DNA of 49,695 bases from the NCBI RefSeq assembly GCF_902805925.1, contig NZ_CADCUP010000035.1, positions 1 to 49,695 of the forward strand. Direction: 5' to 3'. Source of the stretch: an uncultured Nocardioides sp. Lineage in GTDB: Bacteria; Actinomycetota; Actinomycetes; Propionibacteriales; Nocardioidaceae. This document shows, piece after piece, positions 1-8,898 of the stretch. Positions within the stretch are counted from its first letter, which is position 1, and each line of letters opens with the position of its first letter. The position numbers and the translations under genes are program-made. The notes under the pieces are model-generated. The model was not told the origin of the DNA. It saw only the letters and a program-made list of their open reading frames with translations, and searched no databases.

Positions 1-1
1 C

Positions 2-1018
2 GGGCTGGCCGCCGCCGCCTCGTTCACCACCAACCCGCTGATCCTGCTCATGCTGGTGGCGGCCGCCGGCCTCGTCGTGGCGCTGCGCCGCGGCGACCAC
101 CCGTGGTCGCGGTCGTTCCGCCTCTACGTCTGGCTCGGCGTCGCGATCGTGGTGATCCGGGTGGTGTTCCGCATCCTGTTCGGCGGCGTCGAGGGCGGCA
201 CGGTGCTGATGGACCTGCCGCAGGTGCCGCTGCCCGCGTGGGCCACCGGCGTGCGGCTGCTCGGCCCGGTGACGGCGGAGGGGCTGCTGGCCGGGCTCTA
301 CGACGGCCTTCGGCTGGCCACCATCGTCATCTGCGTCGGCGCCGCCAACGCGCTGGCCAACCCCAAGCGCCTGCTGAAGTCGGTGCCGCCCGCGCTCTAC
401 GAGGTGGGCACCGCGCTGGTGGTGGCGGTGACGATCTTCCCGCAGCTGGCCGACAGCGTCCGGCGGGTCAGGGCGGCGCAGGCGCTGCGTGGTGGCAGCA
501 CCGGTGGGGTGCGACGGCTGCGGCGGCTCCTGGTGCCCGTGCTCGAGGACGCGCTGGAGCGCTCGCTGACGCTGGCCGCCGGGATGGACGTGCGGGGCTA
601 CGGGCGAGCTCCCGGCCTGACCCGCGCGCAGCGCTGGACCACCGGAGCGCTCCTGCTGCTGGCGCTGTGCGGCATCTGTGTCGGCGTGTACGCCGTGCTC
701 GACCGCACCGCCCCGCGGGTGCTGGCGGTGCCCATGCTCGTCGCCGGTGCGCTGGCCGCCGTCACGGGGCTGGTCTCGGCCGGCCGCCGCGTCGAGCGCA
801 CGCGCTACCGGCCCGACCGCTGGCTGCTGCCCGAGGTGCTCGTGGCCCTCACCGGGCTGCTCACGGGCTACGCCGGCTGGCTGCTGGTGAGCCAGCAGCC
901 CCTCGTCGCCCACCCGGCCGTCGACGGCTGGCCCGTGGTCAGCGTGCTCGGCCTCGCCGGTGTCCTCACCGCCGTGCTCGCCGGCCTCCTCGCCCCACCG
1001 CCCCGGGTGGTCACGTGA
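2..1018 (+). CDS. ECF transporter transmembrane (T) component, 5' truncated
   Basis: This is the coupling membrane subunit (CbiQ/EcfT family) of an energy-coupling factor importer. The reading frame is open from base 2, and the residues before the first in-window ATG at 50 (AAAASFTTNPLILLM) fit the usual EcfT N-terminus, so the true start lies outside the window. Several hydrophobic segments are visible. The cytoplasmic arginine-containing motifs that touch the ATPases are seen as AQALRGG and as GMDVRGYGR. The stop overlaps the GTG of the ATPase gene (GTGA), so the T, ATPase and S genes are translationally coupled. The transported vitamin or metal cannot be told from this subunit. Confidence 0.85.
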   Translation, partial: GLAAAASFTTNPLILLMLVAAAGLVVALRRGDHPWSRSFRLYVWLGVAIVVIRVVFRILFGGVEGGTVLMDLPQVPLPAWATGVRLLGPVTAEGLLAGLYDGLRLATIVICVGAANALANPKRLLKSVPPALYEVGTALVVAVTIFPQLADSVRRVRAAQALRGGSTGGVRRLRRLLVPVLEDALERSLTLAAGMDVRGYGRAPGLTRAQRWTTGALLLLALCGICVGVYAVLDRTAPRVLAVPMLVAGALAAVTGLVSAGRRVERTRYRPDRWLLPEVLVALTGLLTGYAGWLLVSQQPLVAHPAVDGWPVVSVLGLAGVLTAVLAGLLAPPPRVVT

Positions 1019-2622
1019 TCGAGCTGCGCGACATCGTCTTCTCCTACTCCACCGACGGCGGTCCCGCCGAGGTGGTGCTCGACCACGTCGACCTCACGCT
1101 CGAGGCCGGCGAGCTGGTGCTCGTCTCGGGCCGCACCGGGGTAGGCAAGTCGACCCTGCTCGGGGTGCTGACGGGGCTGGTGCCCCGGTTCAGCGGCGGA
1201 CACCTCACCGGCGACGTGCTGCTCGACGGCGTCAGCGTGCTGCACCAGCCGCCCCGCGAGCGGGCCCACGCCGTCGGCTTCGTCGCGCAGGACCCGCTCG
1301 CGGGCTTCGTCACCGACTCGGTCGAGGAGGAGCTCGCCTACGGCATGGAGCAGCTGGGGCTGCCCGCGGCGACCATGCGCCGCAGGGTGGAGGAGACGCT
1401 CGACCTGCTCGGCCTCGCCGACCTGCGCGAGCGCGACCTGCGCACCCTCTCGGGCGGGCAGCAGCAGCGGGTGGCGATCGGGTCGGTGCTCACCTCCCAC
1501 CCGCGCGTGCTGGTGCTGGACGAGCCGACCTCGGCCCTCGACCCCACCGCGGCCGAGGACGTGCTCGCCACGCTCACCCGCCTCGTGCACGACCTCGGGC
1601 TCACCGTGCTGCTCGCCGAGCACCGCCTGGAGCGGGTGGTGCCGTTCGCCGACCGGATGGTGCTGCTGCCGGGCGACGGCTCGGTGCGCGTCGACGCGCC
1701 GTCGCGGGTGCTCGCGACCTCGCCGGTCGTCCCGCCCATCGTGGAGCTCGGCCGGCTGGCCGCGTGGGACCCCCTGCCGCTGAGCGTGCGCGATGCCCGT
1801 CGCCGCGCAGGAGGGCTGGCGTCCGGACTCGGTGGGGCGGCGCCGTACGACCGGGGGGTGGGCGGCGAGGTCCTGCTCACCGCCCGCCGGGTGGAGGTCG
1901 TGCACGGCCGCACCCGTGCCGTGGCCGGGGTCGACCTCGGCCTCCGGGCCGGGGGCGTGACCGCGCTGATGGGCCGCAACGGCTCGGGGAAGTCCTCGCT
2001 GCTGTGGGCCCTGCAGGGGTCGGGGGCGCGTGCCGCCGGCTCGGTCGAGGTCGGTGGACGCGACCCCCGGGACCTCGGCTCCGCGGCCCGCCGGGCGCAG
2101 GCCGGCCTCGTGCCGCAGACCGCCGCCGACCTGCTCTACCTCGAGACGGTGCGCGAGGAGTGCGAGGCCGCCGACGCCGGCGCCACCGCCGGCACGTGCC
2201 GTGCGCTCCTGGACCGGCTCGTGCCGGGCATCGACGCCGACGCCCACCCCCGGGACCTGTCGGAGGGTCAGCGGCTGGCGCTCGTGCTCGCCATCGTGCT
2301 CACCGCCCGGCCCCGGGTGCTGCTGCTGGACGAGCCCACCCGCGGGCTGGACTACCCGGCCAAGGAGATGCTCGCGACGATCCTGCGCGACCTCGCCGAC
2401 GCCGACCACGCCGTGCTGGTCTCGACCCACGACGTCGAGTTCGCGGCGCGGGTCGCCGACGAGGTCGTCGTGCTCGCCTCCGGCGAGGTCGTCTCGTCCG
2501 GGCCCGCGCGGACCGTCCTCGCGCAGTCGCCGGCCTTCGCCCCGCAGGTCACCAAGATCCTGGGTGCGCCCTGGCTGCGCGTCGACGAGGTCGCCGCGGC
2601 GCTGGCGGTGCGCCGTGGCTGA
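1015..2622 (+). CDS. ECF transporter ATPase with two fused ABC domains
   Basis: This 535-residue protein carries both ATP-binding domains of an ECF importer in one chain. Domain 1 (about residues 1-230) has Walker A GRTGVGKST, signature LSGGQQQR and Walker B VLVLDEPTSALDP. Domain 2 (about 285-535) has GRNGSGKSS, a divergent signature LSEGQRLAL, and VLLLDEPTRGLD followed by STHD. The GTG at 1015 is chosen because it overlaps the upstream stop by 4 nt and family similarity starts there (IELRDIVFSYS). The longer upstream frame is only an out-of-frame reading of the T gene. The fused layout resembles YkoD-type proteins, but a substrate is not implied. Confidence 0.92.
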   Translation: MIELRDIVFSYSTDGGPAEVVLDHVDLTLEAGELVLVSGRTGVGKSTLLGVLTGLVPRFSGGHLTGDVLLDGVSVLHQPPRERAHAVGFVAQDPLAGFVTDSVEEELAYGMEQLGLPAATMRRRVEETLDLLGLADLRERDLRTLSGGQQQRVAIGSVLTSHPRVLVLDEPTSALDPTAAEDVLATLTRLVHDLGLTVLLAEHRLERVVPFADRMVLLPGDGSVRVDAPSRVLATSPVVPPIVELGRLAAWDPLPLSVRDARRRAGGLASGLGGAAPYDRGVGGEVLLTARRVEVVHGRTRAVAGVDLGLRAGGVTALMGRNGSGKSSLLWALQGSGARAAGSVEVGGRDPRDLGSAARRAQAGLVPQTAADLLYLETVREECEAADAGATAGTCRALLDRLVPGIDADAHPRDLSEGQRLALVLAIVLTARPRVLLLDEPTRGLDYPAKEMLATILRDLADADHAVLVSTHDVEFAARVADEVVVLASGEVVSSGPARTVLAQSPAFAPQVTKILGAPWLRVDEVAAALAVRRG

Positions 2623-3418
2623 GCAGGTGGCGGTTCGCGCCGTCCCGATCCGCGCCCGGTCGGTCGCGGTGCTCTCCGTGGCCTCGCTGGCCGGGCTCAT
2701 GATGCTCGCCTGGCCGCTGCTGGTGCGGGTGCCCGAGCAGGCGCGGATCGACCCGCCGTTCATCTTCCTCGCGCTGCTGCCACTGGTGATCGTGGTCGTG
2801 CTGGCGGAGCTCTCCGAGGGGGGCATGGACGCGCGCGTGCTGGCCATCCTCGGGGTCCTCAGCGCGGTCAACGCGATCATCCGCGGGCTCGGGGCCGGCA
2901 CGGCCGGCATCGAGCTGGTGTTCTTCCTGCTGGTCCTCGCCGGCCGGGTCTTCGGTCCCGGGTTCGGCTTCGCCCTGGGGTGCACCTCGCTGTTCGCGAG
3001 CGCGCTGATGACCGCCGGCGTCGGCCCGTGGCTGCCGTACCAGATGCTCGTCTCGGCGTGGATAGGGATGGGAGCCGGGCTGCTGCCGCGCCGCGTCACC
3101 GGTCGCGCTGAGATCCTGCTGCTCGTCGGGTACGCCGTCGTCGCGGCGTACGCCTTCGGGCTGCTGATGAACCTCTCCAGCTGGCCCTTCGCCCTGGGCA
3201 TCGCCGTGCCCGGGCACGAGGGCTCGCTGTCGTTCGTGGCCGGTGCGCCGCTGCTGGAGAACCTCCAGCGCTTCGGCGTCTACACGCTGCTGACCTCCAC
3301 CGGCACCTGGGACACCGGCCGCGCGATCACCACCGCGGTGATGATCGTGGTGCTCGGCCCGGCGATCCTCGCCACCCTGCGCCGTGCCTCGCGGCGGGTG
3401 GTCGTGGAGCGGCGGTGA
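2615..3418 (+). CDS. ECF transporter substrate-binding (S) component
   Basis: This 267-residue very hydrophobic protein has about six membrane segments. A central segment runs FGPGFGFALGCTSLFASAL and then GVGPWLPYQMLVSAWIGMGAGLLP. That pattern is usual for actinobacterial ECF S components, which bind a vitamin or metal in the membrane. The GTG at 2615 overlaps the ATPase stop (8-nt overlap), completing a T-AA-S operon. Thiamine precursor or cobalamin would be reasonable substrates for such an operon, but no riboswitch is visible in the window because the 5' end of the operon is cut off. Function as S component is solid from context; specificity is unknown. Confidence 0.85.
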   Translation: MAEQVAVRAVPIRARSVAVLSVASLAGLMMLAWPLLVRVPEQARIDPPFIFLALLPLVIVVVLAELSEGGMDARVLAILGVLSAVNAIIRGLGAGTAGIELVFFLLVLAGRVFGPGFGFALGCTSLFASALMTAGVGPWLPYQMLVSAWIGMGAGLLPRRVTGRAEILLLVGYAVVAAYAFGLLMNLSSWPFALGIAVPGHEGSLSFVAGAPLLENLQRFGVYTLLTSTGTWDTGRAITTAVMIVVLGPAILATLRRASRRVVVERR

Positions 3419-3442
3419 GCCGAGCTTGGCAGCCCCTCCTCA

Positions 3443-3514
3443 CGGTTCGTGGGGGTTGCAACGGGTGCCAGCCGTGGGGATCCCCGGATATCCGGGGATC
3501 CCGACCACCCCTCA
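3443..3514 (-). repeat. 72-bp palindromic repeat, copy 1
   Basis: This copy is about 66/72 identical to the reverse complement of 10016-10087. It contains a perfect 26-bp palindrome at 3477-3502 (half-site GGGATCCCCGGAT). Read on the minus strand it begins with the TGA stop codon of the PQQ-type dehydrogenase gene. It lies in the convergent gap between the ECF S gene and that gene. A U-tract is absent, so it is either a U-less terminator or an interspersed palindromic element. Confidence 0.85.
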
Positions 3515-4663
3515 CGGCGTCACTTGGAGGATCCGGTCGTCCCGGGCTGCCGGCTCGCCGCGCCCGTCGCGGTTGGACGTGGTGACCCACAGCGTCCCGT
3601 CGGGGGCGGTGGCGACGGTGCGCAGGCGGCCGTAGTCGCCGACGAAGAAGTCGCGCGGCTGACCGGCCCGCGCGCCGTCGACCGGGACCCGCCACAGCCG
3701 GGTGCCGCGCAGCGCGCCCAGCCACAGCGACCCGTCGAGGAACGCCAGCCCGGACGGGGACGCCTCGCTGGTGCGCCACACGACCTGCGGGTCGGTGAAC
3801 CCGGTGCCGCCGGACTCCGCGCGCCCCTCCACCTCGGGCCAGCCGTAGTTGGTGCCCTGCTCGATCAGGTTGAGCTCGTCGAACGTGCTGTCGCCGAACT
3901 CGCTGGCCCACAGCCGGTCGGTGTCGTCGAAGGCGAGCCCCTGCACGTTGCGGTGGCCCCACGTGAACACGGGCGTGCCGCCGGGGTTCCCCGGCGCAGG
4001 CTCGCCGTCGGCCGTGATCCGCAGCACCTTGCCGGCCAGCGAGCCGCGGTCCTGCGCCAGGTCGGGCTCGCCGGTCTCGCCGGTGGAGGCGTAGAGGAAG
4101 CCGTCGGGGCCGAAGGCCAGGCGCCCGCCGTCGTGGATGAAGCCCTTCGGGATGCCGGTGAGGATCGGCTCCACGTCGGCGATCCCGGAGCCGTCGTACG
4201 TCGCCCGCACGATGCGGTTGTCCTCGGCCGTCGTGAGGTAGAAGAAGACGCGCTGGTCCTGGGCGAAGTCGGGGGACAGCGCCACGCCCATGAGGCCGCC
4301 CTCTCCCTCGGGGGCGGCGGAGTCGATGCGGCCGACCTCCTGGACGCTGCCGTCGCCGGGCACGAGCAGCACCCGCTCGGTGTCGCGCTCGGTGACCAGG
4401 GCGGAGCCGTCGGGCAGGAACGCGATGCCCCACGGGACGGCGAGGCCCTCGGCGATGGTGGCGGTGACCTCCGGCGGGCCCGACGGGGCGTCGGGGGTCG
4501 ACCCGGACGACGACGGGGTCGAGGGCTCCGGTGTCGGCGACTCCTCGGAGCCGGCGCTGGCCGTCACCGTCGGCGCGCTCGTGTTGGGCTCCCCGGAGCA
4601 CGCGGTCGCCAGCAGCGCCGTGCCCAGCAGCGACGCCAGGCGGCTCGCGCGTCCGCTCCTCAT
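3512..4663 (-). CDS. PQQ-dependent sugar dehydrogenase-like lipoprotein
   Basis: This 383-residue protein has a lipoprotein signal peptide with lipobox LLATAC (Cys22), then a Ser/Pro/Thr-rich linker (about 23-68), then a beta-propeller of the glucose/sorbosone dehydrogenase family. Typical family strings are visible: GLAVPWGIAFLPDGSALVTER, GGLMGVALSPDF, KGFIHDGGRLAFGPDGFLY, WGHRNVQGLAF and EGTNYGWPEVEG-like text near residue 290. It should sit on the outer face of the membrane and oxidise a sugar or aldose using PQQ. The ATG overlaps the stop of the upstream hydrolase by 4 nt, so the two are co-translated. Its stop codon is the first codon of the 72-bp repeat. No PQQ synthesis genes are in the window. 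Confidence 0.9.
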   Translation of the reverse strand: MRSGRASRLASLLGTALLATACSGEPNTSAPTVTASAGSEESPTPEPSTPSSSGSTPDAPSGPPEVTATIAEGLAVPWGIAFLPDGSALVTERDTERVLLVPGDGSVQEVGRIDSAAPEGEGGLMGVALSPDFAQDQRVFFYLTTAEDNRIVRATYDGSGIADVEPILTGIPKGFIHDGGRLAFGPDGFLYASTGETGEPDLAQDRGSLAGKVLRITADGEPAPGNPGGTPVFTWGHRNVQGLAFDDTDRLWASEFGDSTFDELNLIEQGTNYGWPEVEGRAESGGTGFTDPQVVWRTSEASPSGLAFLDGSLWLGALRGTRLWRVPVDGARAGQPRDFFVGDYGRLRTVATAPDGTLWVTTSNRDGRGEPAARDDRILQVTP

Positions 4664-5592
4664 GCGTCGACCCGCTCGAGGAACTCCAGCAGCAACCGGT
4701 GCACGACCTCGGGCTGCTCCAGGGAGAGGAAGTGGCTGCCGCTGAGCTCGACGTACGTCGCCTCGCGGAGGCGCTCGGCAGCGGTGGCCATGTTGCGGGA
4801 GCCGGCCAGGACGTCCCACCGACCGGCGACGAAGAAGGCCGGCACACCGACCCGGGAGAGCGGGATGCGCCGGTGCTCCGACGACCGGACCGCGAGGTGG
4901 GCGTACCACTCCACCGGGGTGGTGAGGAACTCGCGCACCGCCCGGGCGGTCGCCTCCACGTCGGCGACGGGGAGCATGAACCCGGTGTGCGAGAGCACCT
5001 GCACGGCCCGGCGGCCGATGGGCAGCCGCGTGGTGACCGGCGTGATCGCCCAGCCCACCGGGCGCACCGCTCGGGCGAGACCCAACCCGAGGTGGTGGGC
5101 CAGCCGGCCGGGGAGCCGCAGGGGACCCAGCATGGTGGCGAAGGAGTCGCCCGGCACCCCCGCGACGGCGAAGACCCCCGCGATGCGCTCGGGGTGGCTC
5201 AGCGCGAGCTCGAAGGCGGTGTTGACCCCCATCGACCAGCCCATGACGACGACCCTGTCGAGGCCGAAGTGGTCGAGCACCGACAGGGCGTCGCCCACGA
5301 AGTGGTCGATGCCGACGTGGGCGGGATCGACGGGGCGCTCGGACCCTCCGGTGCCTCGGTGGCTCCACGACACGACGCGCACGCCGCAGTCGGGGTCGAG
5401 CAGCGCCGGCCACACCCAGGCGTTGGTGCCCAGCCCGTTGCAGAGCAGCACGGTCGGCGCGCCGGCGGCGCTGATCGAGCCGTCGGGGTCGTTGGTCCAG
5501 GTGCGCAGCCGGGTGCCGTCGTCGGCCAGGACGTCGTCGTACCCGAGGGAGCCGCGCGTGGTGACCGGTCCGTCGGTGGCGGGTGCAGACAT
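4660..5592 (-). CDS. alpha/beta-fold hydrolase
   Basis: This 310-residue cytoplasmic hydrolase shows a nucleophile elbow GWSMG, an acid residue in FFVAGRWDVLAG and a C-terminal His in LSGSHFLSLEQPE, the usual Ser-Asp-His triad order. The oxyanion region is probably LLCNGLGTNAWVW. I start it at the ATG at 5592 (MSAPATD) rather than at 5619, because the conserved fold begins with GYDDVLADDGTRLRTW. The substrate is unknown; the family includes esterases, C-C hydrolases and haloperoxidase-like enzymes. It is the first gene of a two-gene unit with the lipoprotein dehydrogenase. The 183 bp to the divergent phoD-like gene should hold both promoters. Confidence 0.88.
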   Translation of the reverse strand: MSAPATDGPVTTRGSLGYDDVLADDGTRLRTWTNDPDGSISAAGAPTVLLCNGLGTNAWVWPALLDPDCGVRVVSWSHRGTGGSERPVDPAHVGIDHFVGDALSVLDHFGLDRVVVMGWSMGVNTAFELALSHPERIAGVFAVAGVPGDSFATMLGPLRLPGRLAHHLGLGLARAVRPVGWAITPVTTRLPIGRRAVQVLSHTGFMLPVADVEATARAVREFLTTPVEWYAHLAVRSSEHRRIPLSRVGVPAFFVAGRWDVLAGSRNMATAAERLREATYVELSGSHFLSLEQPEVVHRLLLEFLERVDA

Positions 5593-5775
5593 GCCTCGAT
5601 TGTGCCCGAGGAGCGGCAACCGGACCCTCGGTCAGGCGCCCGGCGACCCGGCGCGCCCGCTCCTGCGGGCGCTGAGGGCGTCGTCGAGGCGCCGGCGGCC
5701 AGTGGTCGCCGGGCGGCCACCTGCGCGTCATCGGCGCGTGGGGCGCACGTCGCCGGCGCCTGATGAGAGTGGTCC

Positions 5776-7440
5776 ATGGACACTTCTCGGAGAAGCATCA
5801 TCAAGACCGGCGTCATGACCGGCGGCGTCGCCCTCGTCGGCGGCGGCACGCTCCTCGACCAGCGCCCCTCGGCGGCCGCGCGCTCGCCGCGGGTCGACCC
5901 CTTCACCCTCGGCGTCGCGAGCGGCGACCCCTCCCCGGACGGGTTCGTTCTGTGGACGCGGCTCGCCCCGGACCCACTCGCCGAGGACGGCCTGGGCGGC
6001 ATGGCGCCGTACGCGCGGTACGTCGACTGGCAGATCTCCACCGACGAGCGGTTCCGCCGCATCGTCCGGGCGGGCCTGGCCCGCACCGGCCCCGAGACGG
6101 GGCACTCGGTGCACGTGGAGGTCGCGGGCCTCAAGCCGGGCCGGGAGTACTTCTACCGCTTCGCCCTCGGCCGGCATCGCTCGCCGGTCGGGCGCACCCG
6201 GACCGCGCCGAAGCCCCAGCACCGGGTGGCCGCGCTGTCGATGGCGTTCGCGTCGTGCTCGCAGTTCGAGCACGGGCTGTTCACCGCCTACCGCCGGCTG
6301 GCCGAGGACCAGCCCGACCTGGTGCTGCACCTGGGCGACTACCAGTACGAGTACCGCGCGAACGCCTACGTGGCCCCCGGCGGCAACGTGCGCGATCACC
6401 AGGGCCCGGAGACGGTCACGCTGGCGGGCTACCGGCAGCGCCTCGCGCAGTACAAGACCGACCCCGACCTCCAGGCCGCGCACGCCGTCGCCCCGTGGCT
6501 GGTCGTCTTCGACGACCACGAGGTCGACAACAACTGGGCCGACGAGATCGCCGAGAACGCGGCCTCGCAGCCGGGTTTCCTGGAGCGTCGGGCCGCGGCC
6601 TTCCGCGCGTACTACGAGAACATGCCGCTGCGCCGCACCTCGATCCCGAACGGCCCCGACATCCAGGTCTACCGCCGCCTGCAGTGGGGGCGGCTGGCCA
6701 ACTTCCACATGCTCGACACCCGGCAGTACCGCGACGACCAGGCCTGCGGCGACGGGTACGACGACTGCCCGCCGGCCGCCGCACCGGAGCGGTCCCTGCC
6801 GGGAGCGGCCCAGGAGCAGTGGCTCGCCGAGGGGTTCCAGGCGTCCACCCAGACCTGGGACGTGCTCGGCCAGCAGGTGTTCTTCGGCCGGCGCGACAGC
6901 ACGATCACCCCCGACAACACCGTCTCGATGGACGCGTGGGACGGCTACCCGGCCTCCCGCGACCGCGTGGTCCGGTCGTGGCTCGACGCCGGCGTGCGCA
7001 ACCCGATCGTGCTGACCGGGGACGTGCACGCCCACTGGGGGTCCAACGTGCTCACCGACTGGGACGACGCCGCGTCACCGGTGCTCGGCGAGGAGTTCGT
7101 CTGCTCCTCGATCACCTCGGGCGGCAACGGCTACGACCAGCCGAACGGCACCCACCCCTGGGCGGCGCAGAACCCGAACCTGACGTTCTGGACCAACCTG
7201 CGCGGCTACGTGAACACCACCATCACCCCCGACTCGCTCACCGTCGACTACCGCTGCGTCCCGGAGGTGCGGTCGGGCGAGGCCGAGGCGTTCACCCGGG
7301 CGACGTTCGTCGTCGACGACGGCGTGCGGGGGATGCGCAAGGTCGCCGACAACCCGCTGCCCACGACGCTCGCCCGCCGGGCGCCGCGCAGCGAGGAGCA
7401 GATCATCGCCGACACCATCGAGGCCGAGACCGGCCACTGA
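5776..7440 (+). CDS. phoD: PhoD-like alkaline phosphatase, Tat-exported
   Basis: This is a 554-residue secreted phosphodiesterase/phosphomonoesterase. The N-terminus MDTSRRSIIK matches the twin-arginine motif, followed by a hydrophobic stretch and a likely AAA cleavage region near residue 35. A PhoD N-terminal beta domain (FTLGVASGDPSPDGFVLWTRLAP) precedes the metallophosphatase domain. That domain shows HLGDYQYEY, FDDHEVDNNWAD and GDVHAHWGSN, which supply ligands for the Fe/Ca centre in the family. PhoD enzymes release phosphate from phosphodiesters and teichoic acids, usually under phosphate starvation. I see no clear Pho box in the gap upstream. The stop region is an 11-bp tandem repeat (CCGGCCACTGA, 7430-7451), so a second in-register copy of the terminal bases follows the stop. 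Confidence 0.93.
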   Translation: MDTSRRSIIKTGVMTGGVALVGGGTLLDQRPSAAARSPRVDPFTLGVASGDPSPDGFVLWTRLAPDPLAEDGLGGMAPYARYVDWQISTDERFRRIVRAGLARTGPETGHSVHVEVAGLKPGREYFYRFALGRHRSPVGRTRTAPKPQHRVAALSMAFASCSQFEHGLFTAYRRLAEDQPDLVLHLGDYQYEYRANAYVAPGGNVRDHQGPETVTLAGYRQRLAQYKTDPDLQAAHAVAPWLVVFDDHEVDNNWADEIAENAASQPGFLERRAAAFRAYYENMPLRRTSIPNGPDIQVYRRLQWGRLANFHMLDTRQYRDDQACGDGYDDCPPAAAPERSLPGAAQEQWLAEGFQASTQTWDVLGQQVFFGRRDSTITPDNTVSMDAWDGYPASRDRVVRSWLDAGVRNPIVLTGDVHAHWGSNVLTDWDDAASPVLGEEFVCSSITSGGNGYDQPNGTHPWAAQNPNLTFWTNLRGYVNTTITPDSLTVDYRCVPEVRSGEAEAFTRATFVVDDGVRGMRKVADNPLPTTLARRAPRSEEQIIADTIEAETGH

Positions 7441-7461
7441 CCGGCCACTGACCGCCACTGC

Positions 7462-8310
7462 TCAGTCCGGTACCGGCTCGCGGTGCACGGCGCGAGCGGT
7501 GCGGGTGGCGCCGATGCTCGCGGCCACGACGCAGGCGATCGCGAGCCACTGCGTCACCGCCAGCAGCTCACCGAGCACGGCCGCCGCCGCCAACGCGGCG
7601 GCGGCCGGCTCCAGGCTCATCAGGATCCCGAAGACCGAGGGCCGCAGGGTGCGCAGCGCGACCAGCTCGCAGCTGTAGGGGATGACCGAGCTGAGCACCC
7701 CGATGGCCGCCCCGACCGCCAGCACGTGCGGCTCGAGCAGCGTCGTACCGCCGGAGACCAGGGCCATCGGCGCCAGCACCAGCGCCGCGATCACCGAGGC
7801 GACGGCGAGGCCGTCGAGGCCGGGCCAGCGACGCCCGGTGCCGGCGCTGAGCAGGATGTACGCCGCCCACGCGGCGCCCGCGAGCAGCGCGAACGCCACG
7901 CCGGCGAGGTCCAGGTCGGCGCGTTCCGCCCCGAGCAGCGCCACGCCGGCCGCGGCCAGTCCCACCCAGACGAGGTCCCGGGCGCGCCGCGAGCCGAGCA
8001 CCGCCAGGGTGAGCGGGCCGATGAACTCCAGCGTCACCGCGATGCCGAGCGGGATGCGCGCGAACGACTGGTAGATCGCCCAGTTCATCAGCCCCAGCGA
8101 CAGCGCGAAGCCGACGACCACCTGCCAGTCGGCCCCGGTGCGCCCGCGCAGCCGCGGCCTCGCGATCGCCAGCAGCACCAGTGCGCTGGTCGCCAGCCGC
8201 AGCCACACCAGCGCCGTGGGGGAGACGGTCCCGAAGAGGTCCTTGGCGAACGCCGCGCCCAGCTGCACCGAGACGATGCCGACGACCACCAGCCAGACGG
8301 CCCTACTCAT
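7462..8310 (-). CDS. EamA/RhaT-family metabolite exporter
   Basis: This 282-residue protein has ten predicted membrane segments in two EamA repeats (about residues 5-135 and 145-275), as in drug/metabolite transporters of the RhtA/RhaT type. The family commonly exports amino acids or other small metabolites; the substrate here is unknown. The gene begins 9 bp after the end of a PadR-family regulator on the same strand, which suggests that the regulator controls it. It ends just after the convergent phoD gene. Confidence 0.88.
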   Translation of the reverse strand: MSRAVWLVVVGIVSVQLGAAFAKDLFGTVSPTALVWLRLATSALVLLAIARPRLRGRTGADWQVVVGFALSLGLMNWAIYQSFARIPLGIAVTLEFIGPLTLAVLGSRRARDLVWVGLAAAGVALLGAERADLDLAGVAFALLAGAAWAAYILLSAGTGRRWPGLDGLAVASVIAALVLAPMALVSGGTTLLEPHVLAVGAAIGVLSSVIPYSCELVALRTLRPSVFGILMSLEPAAAALAAAAVLGELLAVTQWLAIACVVAASIGATRTARAVHREPVPD

Positions 8311-8319
8311 CCCGAGCGG

Positions 8320-8868
8320 TCACTCGCCGGCCTCGACGCGGCGTACGAGCTCGGCCACGATGCTGCGCTCGGCCTCGAGGTATTCCAGGCCCCAGTCGGC
8401 GACGAGGGCGGGATGGCGGAACACCCCACCATTCTGGTCGGCCCCGCGCAGCGACTCGCGCACCTCCCGCAGAGCGGACACCTCCTCGGCCAGCGCGTCG
8501 AGGTGACCGAGCAGCATGGCGAGCGTGTCGTCGGGGTCGACGACGTGCCCGAGCAGCAGCCGCAGCGCCACGGGGTGCTTGAGCACCGGGAAGCCGACCG
8601 GTGTCTCCCGCATCCAGTGGGCGAGGTCGCGGCGCCCCCCCTCGGTGATGCGGTACGTCGTGCCCCGGCCCTCGCCCCGACGGGCCACCAGGCCGTGCTC
8701 GGTGAGCCGCCGCAGCTCGCTGTAGACCTGGCTCATCGCGGGCGCCACCCAGTAGAACCGCAGCGTCATGTCGGCCCGCTGCTTCAGCTCGTAGCCCGTG
8801 AGCTCGTCGCCGAAGGTGAGCAGCCCGAGCAGGGCGTAGGAGGTGACGGGGAGGTCTTGACGTGGCAC
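8320..8868 (-). CDS. PadR-family transcriptional regulator
   Basis: This 182-residue regulator has the PadR winged helix at its N-terminus (YALLGLLTFGDELTGYELKQRAD, then SQVYSELRRLTEHGLVARR and GRGTTYRITEGGRRDL). A C-terminal helical dimerisation domain (about 95-175) follows, as in the PadR/Vir-like group. PadR proteins are usually repressors released by small aromatic or other ligands. A perfect 7-bp inverted repeat with 3-bp spacer lies in the 58-bp gap to the divergent gene and is a good candidate for its operator. It probably controls itself, the downstream EamA exporter and perhaps the divergent Asp-box gene. Confidence 0.93.
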   Translation of the reverse strand: MPRQDLPVTSYALLGLLTFGDELTGYELKQRADMTLRFYWVAPAMSQVYSELRRLTEHGLVARRGEGRGTTYRITEGGRRDLAHWMRETPVGFPVLKHPVALRLLLGHVVDPDDTLAMLLGHLDALAEEVSALREVRESLRGADQNGGVFRHPALVADWGLEYLEAERSIVAELVRRVEAGE

Positions 8869-8881
8869 GCAGCAACACTAC

Positions 8882-8898
8882 TGTTCCTATTAGGAACA
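8882..8898. promoter_or_regulatory. Candidate PadR operator
   Basis: The site reads TGTTCCT-ATT-AGGAACA, a perfect 17-bp dyad between the divergent padR (start 8868) and Asp-box (start 8927) genes. It is AT-richer than its surroundings and lies where it would overlap both promoters. The assignment to PadR is inferred from position only. Confidence 0.65.

Noticed and set aside
103..1014. N-terminal extension of the ECF ATPase frame
   Set aside because: The extension is an out-of-frame reading of the T component. Family similarity and a GTGA overlap fix the start at 1015.
868..3201. Long minus-strand frame over the ECF genes
   Set aside because: Antisense shadow of the ATPase and S genes; low-complexity composition and no motif.
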